A stretch of DNA of 64,000 nucleotides from Acidihalobacter_A sp037381185 (GCF_037381185.1 NZ_JARRQY010000011.1:1-64000), one strand, 5' to 3'; positions 1 to 8,969 are shown, numbered from the stretch's first letter. Numbers and translations are program-made. The notes: generated by a model from the sequence alone, not told the origin.

Positions 1-69
1 GCGATGCTCCTGGACCATGCGAACCGCACGCTCACGCACTTCCGGGGAAAACTTCTTCGACTTGTTCAT
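1..69 (-). CDS. IS3-family transposase OrfA, N-terminal fragment
   Basis: The minus strand from 69 reads MNKSKKFSPEVRERAVRMVQ and continues off the edge. The SPEVRERAVRMV pattern is the start of the helix-turn-helix OrfA protein of IS3-family elements, which binds the terminal repeats and is joined to the DDE catalytic part by programmed frameshifting. Only 23 residues are visible, so intactness cannot be judged. It sits 21 bp inside the terminal repeat, as expected for the first gene of such an element. Confidence 0.7.
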   Translation of the reverse strand, partial: MNKSKKFSPEVRERAVRMVQEHR

Positions 70-89
70 GGCTCCATTCTCTCAAGTGT

Positions 90-119
90 TGGAGCCTCCG
101 CAATACCCGGGGCGGTTCA
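90..119. repeat. IS terminal inverted repeat
   Basis: Read on the minus strand from 119 the sequence starts TGAACCGCCCCGGGTATTGC and continues to a GGAGGCTCC motif ending at 90. This resembles the left ends of IS3-family elements. The partner repeat is outside the window. Confidence 0.55.
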
Positions 120-282
120 TTTCCGAGTATGGCCCGATCCTTACCCTGTATTTTTCTAATTCAAGGGTTGCCTGGTTTTGTAATTTAAGCAAATTAGCGA
201 GGAAGCCGAAAAGGCACGTAGTACGATCATCGAGGGAAAGACTCCTAGTGAACTTAGCAAGGCCGCAGAGCAGCTCAACAAA

Positions 283-1392
283 GTGAAGGATCATCCGGCC
301 GCCAAACTCGTTGCTCGGGCCTTGCAGTTCGTTGAAACGGAAAACTGGCAGGAGGCGATTGCACGTTGGCGCTCTCTCACGGACCTTGAACCCGACACCG
401 GAACACACTGGTTCAATCTCGGCTACTCACTTGTTAAAACCAATGCATTCGCCGAGGCCAGCGATGCCTACGCCGAGGCTGTGCGTCTCAAGCCGGACAG
501 CGTGATTGCCTGGAATAACTGGGGCTGCTCTTTGGGCGATTGGGCGCGCGTCCTGCCGAAGGACGAGCGCCCGGAAAAGTTCAACGAGGCTATGCAAAAG
601 TTCGCCGAAGCCGTACGCCTCAAGCCGGATTTTGCCGAGGTCTGGCACAGTTGGGGCGTATTCCTGAGTGATTGGGCGCTCGAGCTACCGAAAACCAAGC
701 GCCCGGAAAAGTTCAACGAGGCTATACAGAAGTTCGCTGAAGCCGTGCGTCTCAAGCCGGATTTCGCCAGCGCCTGGTTCGACTGGGGCTGCACACTGGC
801 CAGATGGGCGCTTAGTCTGCCGAAAGCCAAGCGCTCGGCAAAATTAAACGAGGCTGAACAGAAATTCGCTGAAGCCGTGCGCCTCCAGCCGGACGACCAG
901 ACCGCCTGGAAGCAATGGGGTGACATCCTGTCTACTTGGGCGCGCGCCTTGCCGGAAGCCAAGCGCCCGGCAAAGTTCAACAAGTCTGTACAGAAGTTCG
1001 CTGAAGCCGTGCGACTCAAGCCGGATTTTGCCGAGGCCTGGGACAGCTGGGGCGGCGCCCTGATAGGCTGGGCGTGCGTCCTGCCCGAAGCCGAGCGCCA
1101 GGCAAAGTTCGACAAGGCAAGAGAGGTATTGCAGAGCGCCGAAACTTGTAGAGCCGGGGCTGGTGCTTACAACCTGGCCTGCCTATCCTCATTGAACGGA
1201 CAACCCGACGAGGCCAAGAAATGGCTGGTGGCGGCGCGTCTGCACGGCAATAACGTCACAAGCGATTGCGAGCATCTGCGAACCGACAGCGATCTGGACA
1301 ATCTGCGTGGACTGGTCTGGTTCGATACCTTCGTCGACGAGGCGTGCAGATCGGCTGACAGGATTGGGGGGATTATTGCGTATTCCGGCTAG
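283..1392 (+). CDS. TPR-repeat protein, probably missing its 5' end
   Basis: The 369-aa frame contains at least five tandem units of about 45 residues, each with a pattern like AW..WG..L..WA..LP..KRP.KFNEA followed by QKFAEAVRLKPD, so it is a helical TPR-type scaffold likely to mediate protein contacts. The C-terminus (AYNLACL...DEAKKWL) is a typical capping TPR. The GTG at 283 has no clear ribosome binding site. The same frame stays open back to 184 with coding-like sequence (EEAEKARSTIIEGK) but has no good start codon, and the IS end lies at 119. The gene has therefore probably lost its original start. No enzymatic domain or signal peptide is visible, and a function cannot be assigned. Confidence 0.7.
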   Translation: MKDHPAAKLVARALQFVETENWQEAIARWRSLTDLEPDTGTHWFNLGYSLVKTNAFAEASDAYAEAVRLKPDSVIAWNNWGCSLGDWARVLPKDERPEKFNEAMQKFAEAVRLKPDFAEVWHSWGVFLSDWALELPKTKRPEKFNEAIQKFAEAVRLKPDFASAWFDWGCTLARWALSLPKAKRSAKLNEAEQKFAEAVRLQPDDQTAWKQWGDILSTWARALPEAKRPAKFNKSVQKFAEAVRLKPDFAEAWDSWGGALIGWACVLPEAERQAKFDKAREVLQSAETCRAGAGAYNLACLSSLNGQPDEAKKWLVAARLHGNNVTSDCEHLRTDSDLDNLRGLVWFDTFVDEACRSADRIGGIIAYSG

Positions 1393-1659
1393 GTTAAACG
1401 CGATTCCGGCAAGCGCTGAACACCCTGTTAGTCCTAGACAGGAGTGACTGTTCTGCAGCAAACCAGTCTCTGGGTAACACTGCGAGGGCAATAGACGATG
1501 AGCGACTATTGCGTCGGTATGTAATCGTGTTGGTGTTTGATGCTCAACAAGCTGACTGTTGCAGGCAGCTTGCGGCTCGTAGATGACGGAGAATCAACCA
1601 AGCCCGTGAACGTGGCCAATGCCGAAACATCATGGAATATTAGACAAATCAATCAGAAG
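1393..1659. other. Intergenic, no gene seen
   Basis: Between the TPR gene and the operator of the next operon I see no convincing open frame, RNA gene or terminator. The promoter of the AbrB-DUF4007 operon probably lies near the right side of this stretch or just after it. Confidence 0.4.
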
Positions 1660-1685
1660 GTACTAAATTAGTACTAATTTAGTAC
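1660..1685. promoter_or_regulatory. Perfect 26-bp palindromic operator
   Basis: Positions 1660-1685 are a perfect palindrome with half-site GTACTAAATTAGT. It contains three GTAC cores spaced 11 bp apart, about one helical turn, and ends 3 bp before the first ATG of the AbrB-like gene. A symmetric site here suggests an operator for a dimeric or tetrameric repressor. The AbrB-like first gene is the obvious candidate for autoregulation, but this is inference. Confidence 0.6.
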
Positions 1686-1688
1686 TTC

Positions 1689-1943
1689 ATGAGAATCATG
1701 CTTGTTATATATATGTCGCATATGAGTATAGATAAAGTATTTTTTGATACTAAAAAGATACAGAAATTGGGGCGCATTCAATTAAGTGATGCGCTGCTAA
1801 TAAATGCCGGACTCCAGGTGGGTGATACGGTTGATATCTACTTCGATACCACATCAAGACAAATCATCATCAGGACCGCCGAAGTTACGCCATCCCCACA
1901 ATCACCTGCGAAAGACAAGACCCCTAAAGGCCCTGAAGTATGA
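1689..1943 (+). CDS. AbrB/SpoVT-type DNA-binding protein
   Basis: This is a small protein of up to 84 aa. Residues from about 15 to 62 (KVFFDTKKIQKLGRIQLSDALL...GLQVGDTVDIYFD) follow the swapped-hairpin AbrB fold found in MazE-type antitoxins and transition-state regulators, followed by a Pro/Lys-rich tail. The start is uncertain: ATGs also occur at 1698, 1713 and 1722, and the domain begins shortly after the last. A palindromic operator abuts the 5' end, and the stop overlaps the next start by 4 bp (ATGA), so it is the first gene of a four-gene operon. It most likely represses that operon. An antitoxin role is possible but no toxin-like partner of usual size follows. Confidence 0.65.
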   Translation: MRIMLVIYMSHMSIDKVFFDTKKIQKLGRIQLSDALLINAGLQVGDTVDIYFDTTSRQIIIRTAEVTPSPQSPAKDKTPKGPEV

Positions 1944-2848
1944 TTGATGTGTCTGTACGCCCAGAGCGGTTCTCCGGACACGAGTCCTTCATTTGCCGAT
2001 ATGGCTGGCTGCCGAAGATTTATCGTGCTGTGATGGCCAACCCGGCGATCTTACGAGATGATGCATACGCCACCACGACGCTAGGAATTGGTCGCAACAT
2101 GGTGAAGTCCGTGCAGTTCTGGGCCGAGGCAACAGGAGTCATTGCTGGAGATGGCCAAGGCAAGCACAAGGCTGGCGTCATTGGGGACCTGCTGCTCTCC
2201 GAACATGGCTGGGACCCTCATCTGGAGTCATTGGAGTCCCTCTGGCTTCTGCACTGGCAATTGAGTGCTGGCGCTGGACTAGCGGCCTGGAATACCGTTT
2301 TTGGCGAAAGCAGGCTGATTCGGTTCGATCGACAGAAGTTGGTAGCGGCATTGGCGGATCGAGGCGTGGGATTGCCCCGCTCACTGGCGCAAAGCACTCT
2401 GGAGCAACATGCCTCAATTTTCCTTCAGTCGTACTATCAGGAGGATCGGAGTCATGACGACACCTCGTGGTGCCCTCTTCAAGGTCTAAACTTGATTCGC
2501 TCCACGAAAACAGATGACGGAAGGATCGTATATGTTTCGGATGTCGTCGCCCCTGCTGGCTTGACGCCTCGAGTTTTCGCAGTTGCTCTTGTCGATTACC
2601 TGTCCCGCAGGGGGCAGTCAACGACTGATTTAGGCAGCCTGCTTAAAGGGAACTACAGCCCCGGTCTAATCTTTCGTCTGGACGAATATCAATTACGTCA
2701 GCACATCGATAAAACCATTGCCGACCCATTAAAAGGGGCGTTGAGATTCGTAGACACCGCCGATACCCAAGGTGTCGTTTTGGATCCCAGTAAACTCGCG
2801 CCTCAGTTTCAAATGTGGTTGCATGAGGAGGTGCCAGCGTATGTCTGA
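1940..2848 (+). CDS. DUF4007 family protein
   Basis: The 302-aa protein shows the DUF4007 signature: FSGHESFICRYGWLPK near residue 11, LGIGRNMVKSVQFWAEATGV around residue 50, then a GWDPHLES-type segment and LWLLHWQL around residue 100. The family is of unknown biochemical role and is recorded mainly in defence-type gene clusters, including some near DNA phosphorothioation-like genes. Translation is coupled to the AbrB-like gene before it (4-bp overlap) and to the ATPase after it (8-bp overlap), so the products probably work together. No catalytic motif is evident. It may be a DNA-binding or adaptor subunit, which is inference. Confidence 0.8.
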   Translation: MIDVSVRPERFSGHESFICRYGWLPKIYRAVMANPAILRDDAYATTTLGIGRNMVKSVQFWAEATGVIAGDGQGKHKAGVIGDLLLSEHGWDPHLESLESLWLLHWQLSAGAGLAAWNTVFGESRLIRFDRQKLVAALADRGVGLPRSLAQSTLEQHASIFLQSYYQEDRSHDDTSWCPLQGLNLIRSTKTDDGRIVYVSDVVAPAGLTPRVFAVALVDYLSRRGQSTTDLGSLLKGNYSPGLIFRLDEYQLRQHIDKTIADPLKGALRFVDTADTQGVVLDPSKLAPQFQMWLHEEVPAYV

Positions 2849-5800
2849 ACATATTATAGATTTCCTGACTCTCAATGGCAGCCACACGCGCTCCATCGCA
2901 CTGAAGCGCGATCTCAACGATCACAGGGTCATTCGCAACTATTTGATCACGCCTAATAGTGCTTCGGCTCTACGACAAATCAGCGAAGGGCTGATTCCTG
3001 GCCACACTCAACGCTCGTGGAAAGTCGTGGGCCCCTACGGCAGTGGTAAATCTGCGTTGGGTGTTGTCCTTGCGCAATTGATGGCGGGGGCTCGTTGTTA
3101 TCCTGAAACAAACGAGGCGCTTCGTGCTGTTAGTCCAGAGATTGCAGAGCGATATGCATCTTCACATCGACTGACATTACCTGTCATAGGTTCGCGCAGT
3201 TCGTTCGGTTCGGCCCTTGCTGCCGCCATTACCGAATGCTTGCAGAACAAAAGAAAAACCAAGGCCTTGGTGGCGTTCCTCAGCAAACTCGATACGACAG
3301 CTTGCCTCTATAAAGGACAACCTATAAATGCGGTTGCCGGCGACCTGGCGGCGGACTTCGCTGCATTGATAGCGTCTTCGGGTGACCAAGGTGTCTTACT
3401 GTTGATCGATGAGGTTGGCAAATTCGTCGAATACGCAGCCTTAAATCCAGAGCAAGGTGATTTGATTGCTCTCCAGCAAGTCGCTGAATTGGCCTGCAAA
3501 CCAAACAACGACCAACTAATGGTCGTTGTGATGCAGCACCAACAGTTCGCCAGCTACGCTGCAGGTGTTGGGCAGGCTCTGAATGACGAATGGCACAAAA
3601 TAGCCGCTCGTTTTGAGGAGGTGCCGTTTGACGAACCTATCGAGCGTTACGCCCACTTTGCAGAGCATGCGCTTGGCGTCAAGCCGTCACTATTCAAGAG
3701 CAAATCGCTCTCATCGGAATGTCGTGCCAGATATGCGCAAGCCATCAAATTTGGCGTATTGAGGCCTGCGTCAGAAGCGGATAAGTCCCTATTCGACCAT
3801 TCTGAGCGTCTTTATCCCCTACATCCACTCACGTTGGCAGCTCTTGCCATTGTCTCCAAGCGATTTGGCCAAAGTGAGCGCTCTTTCCATGCATTTCTCA
3901 ACGGCGCGGAACCGAAAGGTCTTCGAGATTTTGCTGAGCAAAATGTCCCTGGCGCCTGGTACGAGATTGTCGAGCTCTATGATCTGTTAGCCGACGGCCA
4001 CGGCCTGCGGTTCAGAGAACTTGCTGCGGAACGGCGTTGGGCCTTTGCAAACACTGTGGTTGATCGAACCTCTGATGACCCTCTGGCCCGACGCATTCTC
4101 AAAACAATAGCCATTCTCGAACTGGTTCAGAGTGGACTCAATGTGCCGGCCACCGCCGAGCTCGTTTCGTTTGCCTTGGGCAAGGATGACTCAGCCGAGA
4201 TCAGTGGTGCTCTCAAGCGTCTGGTTGACCATGGCATTATTCTCAAACGTCGCAAGCATGATGAATACAGCCTAGCTGTGTCTGATGCCGTCAATGTCGA
4301 GGCACTTTACGAGCGCGCGGCCGCCGGAGATGAGAATGAGCTGGTCGTAAGTGGAATTACAAAAGCGTTATCCAAACGAGTCATCGTCGCGAATCGGCAT
4401 TACGACACCACGGGCACCATTCGAACACTCGGGATTTTGGTAGGTACCCTCGACAGCTGGCCCCAGATTGCAACCGGCAAATCGGATACTCCGCTTCCAG
4501 ATGGTTGGTTGAAGCTCGTTCTCGTGACTCAAGGCTCAGCAGCGGAAGCCCAACTACCTCAACGCTTGCGTGAAGAACTTGACCCATTGAGCATTACCGC
4601 GGGATTAGTGCTATCCAATGAAGGCCGCGCTGCCTTGGCGGAATTCGCAATCTGGCAGACCATCCTGCAGGAGGTCAGTAGCAAGCAGCTCGATCCTTGG
4701 ACGACACGGTATGTGGAAAGCCGACTGCAGGAAGCCGGAGAGCGGGTTGAAAACCTGGTGATCTCCGCGCTTATGCCAACCTCTGAATCTACGGGGCCGA
4801 CCTATTGGCATGCGGGTGCCGCAGTCCCTGACAGCGAGCACATGAATATCAGCCAGCTTGCTTCTTGGCTGTTCGATGCGGTCTATCCCAAGACACCGCA
4901 TATCGTCAATGAACTGATCAACAAAGACAAACCAGCTGCTGCGATCAATCTTGCCCGACAACGGCTATTCGATTTTATTTTGGCTGGCGACACCACAAAA
5001 TCTATTTGTGGCGATTCCGAATTTCCGCCAGAGCGGTTGATGCACACGACTCTGTTAAGACATACGGGTATTTGGCAAGAAGCGGGTGGTGAGTGGGCTC
5101 TTGGCAATCCGCTACCGACGGCCGGGAATGATATCTCCTCAGTGTGGGAAGTGATCGGCGCCCAGTTGCGAGTCGAAGAACCCAAACAGTTTGGCCAAGT
5201 ATTGGAAGCGCTCGCAGCGCCTCCTTTGGGCGTCAGGGCAGGGCCTGCAGGAATCTGGACTGCACTGTATGTCTTGATAAACCGCACCCGCTGCGCCGTG
5301 TTCGAACGAGGTTCGCTGGTGCTGGAGCTGACATCCGAGCACTTGCAGCGGATGTTCAAAAACCCTCGGGTATTTACCCTGCGCGAACTGCCTGTTGTTG
5401 AGGAGAGTTCTCGCATCCTCACCGAATACCGTGTCGCACTTTCCGCAATTGGTTGCGCCGTAGCCGCCGAGTCGACTTACCTCGAGACAGCACGTGTGCT
5501 GATCCTCTGGTACCACAGACTCCCAGACTTCACTAAACAAACACTGCGCATAAGCAAAGATGCCGCCTTGGTCCGGTCGCTCCTGAGCAAAGCGACTGAC
5601 CCAATTGAGCTGCTGACCCAAACGCTTCCCCAGGTTCACTTTGACTCCAAGTCAAAGGAAAAATTTGGTCCCTGGCTATCATCGACCCTGACCAATTTGG
5701 GGATGGCCTATCGCAAACTGCAAGAAAAGATCGAGACCGCTTTAGGTCATGGATTCGGTATCAGTGGCCCATTAAGCAGCATACGCAGCCAGCTGCAAGT

Positions 5801-6275
5801 CGAATGCGCAAATGAGATGTCAAAGCCGGCGGATGCGCGACTGAAGAGCTTTGTAATACGTTGCGCGGATCTTACTCACTCCGATGAGAAGTGGCTCGAC
5901 TCAATTGCAACGCTGATTGTGCAGCGGCCGTTGGACTCTTGGAACGACGACACGGCCGATAGATTCCTGGAGGAACTGACGGAACTCTGTGGCCACTATC
6001 AACGATGGATGAAAGTCGTGCTGCTGCGCGATGAGGTGCCTAGTGCTGACAATCGCTATATTGGCGTCACCTTGACAAAAGCAGGTGGTGAGGAGACTTC
6101 GCTTTTCTCGACCACCAATGAAGCCTCGAACGCGATCGCTTTGGATCTTCTCGCCAGTGTTACAAGTGCGGCTAAGGGAGATACGAAATTGGCGGCGACT
6201 GCACTTGCCCAGGCCTTACTAGAGATCAAGACCGTCGAAGAGAAAGAAAACGAAAGGCAGCAGTGTCATGGCTAA
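2841..6275 (+). CDS. Large P-loop ATPase of the DUF4007 operon
   Basis: Starting at the ATG at 2841, which follows a strong GAGGAGG-like ribosome site inside the preceding gene, the protein has 1144 aa. A Walker A motif GPYGSGKS lies at residues 64-71 and a Walker B LLLIDE ends at residues 190-191. The remaining roughly 900 residues are helical with no motif I can name. Size, an N-terminal P-loop and a long C-terminal region are reminiscent of large ATPases of defence systems such as BREX and Dnd restriction modules, but I cannot place it in a named family. It overlaps both neighbours by 8 bp and is the probable motor or signalling subunit of the operon. Confidence 0.75.
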   Translation: MSEHIIDFLTLNGSHTRSIALKRDLNDHRVIRNYLITPNSASALRQISEGLIPGHTQRSWKVVGPYGSGKSALGVVLAQLMAGARCYPETNEALRAVSPEIAERYASSHRLTLPVIGSRSSFGSALAAAITECLQNKRKTKALVAFLSKLDTTACLYKGQPINAVAGDLAADFAALIASSGDQGVLLLIDEVGKFVEYAALNPEQGDLIALQQVAELACKPNNDQLMVVVMQHQQFASYAAGVGQALNDEWHKIAARFEEVPFDEPIERYAHFAEHALGVKPSLFKSKSLSSECRARYAQAIKFGVLRPASEADKSLFDHSERLYPLHPLTLAALAIVSKRFGQSERSFHAFLNGAEPKGLRDFAEQNVPGAWYEIVELYDLLADGHGLRFRELAAERRWAFANTVVDRTSDDPLARRILKTIAILELVQSGLNVPATAELVSFALGKDDSAEISGALKRLVDHGIILKRRKHDEYSLAVSDAVNVEALYERAAAGDENELVVSGITKALSKRVIVANRHYDTTGTIRTLGILVGTLDSWPQIATGKSDTPLPDGWLKLVLVTQGSAAEAQLPQRLREELDPLSITAGLVLSNEGRAALAEFAIWQTILQEVSSKQLDPWTTRYVESRLQEAGERVENLVISALMPTSESTGPTYWHAGAAVPDSEHMNISQLASWLFDAVYPKTPHIVNELINKDKPAAAINLARQRLFDFILAGDTTKSICGDSEFPPERLMHTTLLRHTGIWQEAGGEWALGNPLPTAGNDISSVWEVIGAQLRVEEPKQFGQVLEALAAPPLGVRAGPAGIWTALYVLINRTRCAVFERGSLVLELTSEHLQRMFKNPRVFTLRELPVVEESSRILTEYRVALSAIGCAVAAESTYLETARVLILWYHRLPDFTKQTLRISKDAALVRSLLSKATDPIELLTQTLPQVHFDSKSKEKFGPWLSSTLTNLGMAYRKLQEKIETALGHGFGISGPLSSIRSQLQVECANEMSKPADARLKSFVIRCADLTHSDEKWLDSIATLIVQRPLDSWNDDTADRFLEELTELCGHYQRWMKVVLLRDEVPSADNRYIGVTLTKAGGEETSLFSTTNEASNAIALDLLASVTSAAKGDTKLAATALAQALLEIKTVEEKENERQQCHG

Positions 6276-7095
6276 GGAAAAACTCGTACGTCACATTCTG
6301 AGCCTTTCCGGGGGAAAGGATAGTGCCGCGCTTGCGATCTACCTCCGTGACCGCGTGCCTGATATGGAGTACATCTTCAGCGACACGCGCAAAGAGCTAC
6401 CCGAGACATATGAGTACCTGGATCGAATCTCGAGTTATCTAGGTAAGGAGGTCACAAGGCTCAACGCTGACGTGGGTTTCGATCACTGGTACGAGATGTA
6501 TGGGGGCATGATTCCATCGAATCATCGTCGTTGGTGTACCAAAATGTTGAAGCTCAAGCCGTTCGAACAGTATTGCGGTGATGACGAGGTCGTCAACTAT
6601 GTCGGGCTGCGCGCCGATGAAAATCGCAGCGGATATATCAGCCACAAACCGAACATTGAGGCTGTCTACCCTTTCCGCGAAGACGGTTTGGTGCTTCGCG
6701 ATATAGAGGAAATCCTCCATTCCTCAGGGGTTGGCATGCCCCCCTATACAAAGTGGGGGCGAACTCGGTCTGGCTGCTATTTCTGTTTCTACCAGCAAAA
6801 AATTGAGTGGGTTCGGCTTAAAGAGACCTATCCCGATCTTTATGAGAAGGCCAAGGCGTACGAGCGGCCGTTCGAGAAAACCGGTAACTTCTTTACTTGG
6901 AGCCAGGGGGAAAGCCTTGCCGAGTTGGAGAAACCTGAACGGATGGAGCAAATTCGTCGTGAGCACGTCATCCGTCTTGAACGCCAAGCAGCCAGGAAAG
7001 AATGCGCTACTTTGGTCGAGATATTTTCAGAAGCGGATAAGGCTCAGGAACTTGATGAAGATGATGAGCAGGGGTGCCTTGTTTGCCAGCTTTAA
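6268..7095 (+). CDS. PAPS-reductase/DndC-like ATP pyrophosphatase family protein
   Basis: The 275-aa protein carries the adenylate-forming PP-loop SGGKDS at residues 14-19, typical of PAPS reductases, ATP sulfurylase small subunits and DndC. Cysteines at 90 (RRWCTK), 170 and 173 (SGCYFC) could hold an iron-sulfur cluster as in DndC, and an extra CLVC pair lies at 270-273 at the very C-terminus. It is shorter than classic DndC. No cysteine desulfurase, DndB, DndD or DndE gene is nearby, so a canonical phosphorothioation pathway is not encoded here. It is the last gene of the operon, overlapping the ATPase by 8 bp, and probably activates a substrate by adenylation, with or without sulfur transfer. 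Confidence 0.8.
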   Translation: MAKEKLVRHILSLSGGKDSAALAIYLRDRVPDMEYIFSDTRKELPETYEYLDRISSYLGKEVTRLNADVGFDHWYEMYGGMIPSNHRRWCTKMLKLKPFEQYCGDDEVVNYVGLRADENRSGYISHKPNIEAVYPFREDGLVLRDIEEILHSSGVGMPPYTKWGRTRSGCYFCFYQQKIEWVRLKETYPDLYEKAKAYERPFEKTGNFFTWSQGESLAELEKPERMEQIRREHVIRLERQAARKECATLVEIFSEADKAQELDEDDEQGCLVCQL

Positions 7096-7157
7096 GGCAT
7101 AAAAACATGGCCTTTAAGATCGCGACCAGAATAATTCTTCACCTAAGCCAACCATCT

Positions 7158-8969
7158 TCATGGATTGCTTGGCAGGAGTGTGATCTCTAAGAAAGGGGTT
7201 CCGTCGCCAACAGACTCATCATCTGACTCAACGACGCGAATTACTAGCCCCTGATCTTTGAAGACGAAGCCCTTTGGCAACTGGAATTGTTTGCCAGACA
7301 GGGCGGCATCCAAGCTGTTCCTGCACTTCACGTTCATCGTCTGCCCTTCTTCTACACTGCCCTCTATCTGGGCGCGTAGCCAAAGCAGAAATTCGTCGGA
7401 GAGCACGACCATAGGGAGAGCCTTTCGCTTGCCCCCCTCTCCCCGCTCAGAGTAGCTCAGAAGCGCAGAAACGAACGCTTCCTTTGGAGCGGCGGCATCG
7501 TCATAGTCCTTTCCATACTTCTTCCATCTTATCTTTGCATCGAGTGCTTGCGCAGGGGGTGGGTCGATTTGTGTGCCAACACGGCCGACTTCACGGAGAA
7601 CTTGCTCCTTGACCTCTTGGGCAAAGAGTTCATTCATCAAAGCAACTCGTTCGAATTTATCGCTCAGAAGATCCTGGGCGGGAAGCGTCAGGATTCGATC
7701 ATGTTTCCAGCGAATCATCGTTGTGGTGCTTCGCGATTCATTTGCACCAAGAAGGTGGCATACATGACCATCGTCTTGTTTGCCGTATAACTTCTCTCGA
7801 GCGAAAAACTTTGATCCCGTCACTGCTTCGCCAACGCCTTCGACGCAGAGTACGGGTTTACTGGCCTCGCATCGCTGAAGATCACATGCTGGAGTCAGGA
7901 CCAAGATGTAGACTCCACTATCGTTGCGATAACGTAAGAGTTCACCGAAGCGGATTGGCTTATCCGCCTCAACTGACGGTCCGAAGACGATTTCAGCAAA
8001 CAGGTCTGAAAGGACTTTTCCTTGGCGGATTTGTCCTGTAAATCCAATGGCCTCTACCTGAATCGGTTGTTGCGATGCCTGAGGTGCCGCGAGTCTTCTT
8101 GTTTTTGCCGCTACGGATTCAGAGAACAGCCAAGTCAAATACTCGCCTAGGCTCTCGCCCTCAGCATCGAGCCGGACCAAATCAAGCATTTGCAGGTCGT
8201 GCACCTCAAGTTCCTCGCACTCCTCTTCGAACTCCTTAAGAGCTGAGGTGGTTGAGTGCACTAACTCTTGGACCAGCTTCCGCAGAGCATCGTTACTCGC
8301 GTACGAGTCCCGTTTGGCATCGAGCTTATCTGCGATAAACTGATGCGTGATGTCCCGCTTCTGTATCACATCGAAGAAGGCCGCGCGCACGCCGATCTGC
8401 TTGCGGACGCTCTGCTGGACGTTGAGGGAGGCTCGTGAGGACATGAAGAACAGCAGCTTTGGCCCCTGAAGTTGGGTTGCAGCAGCGGTAATGCGCGCGA
8501 TGGCGGCGTCCTCTGATTCACTATCGCTTAAGAAGAAGTCAACGAAGGCTACATCCGCCGATGCTAACGATTTACTAGCACTATCAATATCCGAAAACTT
8601 GTAGACCTTTTCTTCGCCGATGATCTCGGAAAGCTTATCCACGACCACCTGGGCTTTTTCAATTTTTCCTTGGCGATGCAGTACGGCACTACGGAAGAGA
8701 ACCCCCAATTGAGCGGCGGCGAGTTCGTTCCTGCTGTAGTAACCCCAAAGTTGATCTAGCCGGCTATGTTGCCCAGTCAGTTCGTCGAGCATGCCGTCCA
8801 GTTCTTGGGGTTTGCTGTCATAAAGTGCATCCCACAACGCGGCTTGCGCATCTTCGTCATCAGCAACGGCGTCGATCCAGGCGTCTTTGTCCTCGGATGC
8901 GATGGTTCCAGTTGCAGGAGCTCCTATCGCGTCATCGATGACGACCGCACTTTCGATTTTTAAGCTCAT
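7158..8969 (-). CDS. Receiver-domain protein with long C-terminal region
   Basis: The first 210 or so of 603 residues look like a response-regulator receiver: DD at 12-13 (VVIDDA), a likely phosphoacceptor D144 (AFVDFF), S177/S178 (FMSS) and K204 (QKRD). A helical stretch between the first two elements makes the domain larger than the usual 120 aa. The remaining 390 residues have no DNA-binding domain I recognise and include a segment like a small beta domain (YILVLTPACDLQRCE). It is the last gene of the minus-strand operon, 75 bp after a GHKL kinase gene, so it is the probable partner of that kinase. The output activity is unknown. Confidence 0.6.
   Translation of the reverse strand: MSLKIESAVVIDDAIGAPATGTIASEDKDAWIDAVADDEDAQAALWDALYDSKPQELDGMLDELTGQHSRLDQLWGYYSRNELAAAQLGVLFRSAVLHRQGKIEKAQVVVDKLSEIIGEEKVYKFSDIDSASKSLASADVAFVDFFLSDSESEDAAIARITAAATQLQGPKLLFFMSSRASLNVQQSVRKQIGVRAAFFDVIQKRDITHQFIADKLDAKRDSYASNDALRKLVQELVHSTTSALKEFEEECEELEVHDLQMLDLVRLDAEGESLGEYLTWLFSESVAAKTRRLAAPQASQQPIQVEAIGFTGQIRQGKVLSDLFAEIVFGPSVEADKPIRFGELLRYRNDSGVYILVLTPACDLQRCEASKPVLCVEGVGEAVTGSKFFAREKLYGKQDDGHVCHLLGANESRSTTTMIRWKHDRILTLPAQDLLSDKFERVALMNELFAQEVKEQVLREVGRVGTQIDPPPAQALDAKIRWKKYGKDYDDAAAPKEAFVSALLSYSERGEGGKRKALPMVVLSDEFLLWLRAQIEGSVEEGQTMNVKCRNSLDAALSGKQFQLPKGFVFKDQGLVIRVVESDDESVGDGTPFLEITLLPSNP

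Larger units (their letters stand above)
1..119 (-). mobile_element. End of an IS3-type insertion sequence (partial)
   Basis: The window opens inside an insertion sequence on the minus strand. Positions 1-69 encode the start of an OrfA transposase, and positions 90-119 form a G+C-rich terminus beginning TGAACCGCCCCGGG when read inward, a terminus type common in IS3-family elements. The other end and the target duplication are outside the window. Confidence 0.65.

Noticed and set aside
7089..7120. Imperfect inverted repeat after the PAPS-reductase-like gene as a terminator
   Set aside because: The arms (CTTTAAGGC and a mismatched GGCCTTTAAG-type arm) are weak and no T run follows, so it was not annotated.
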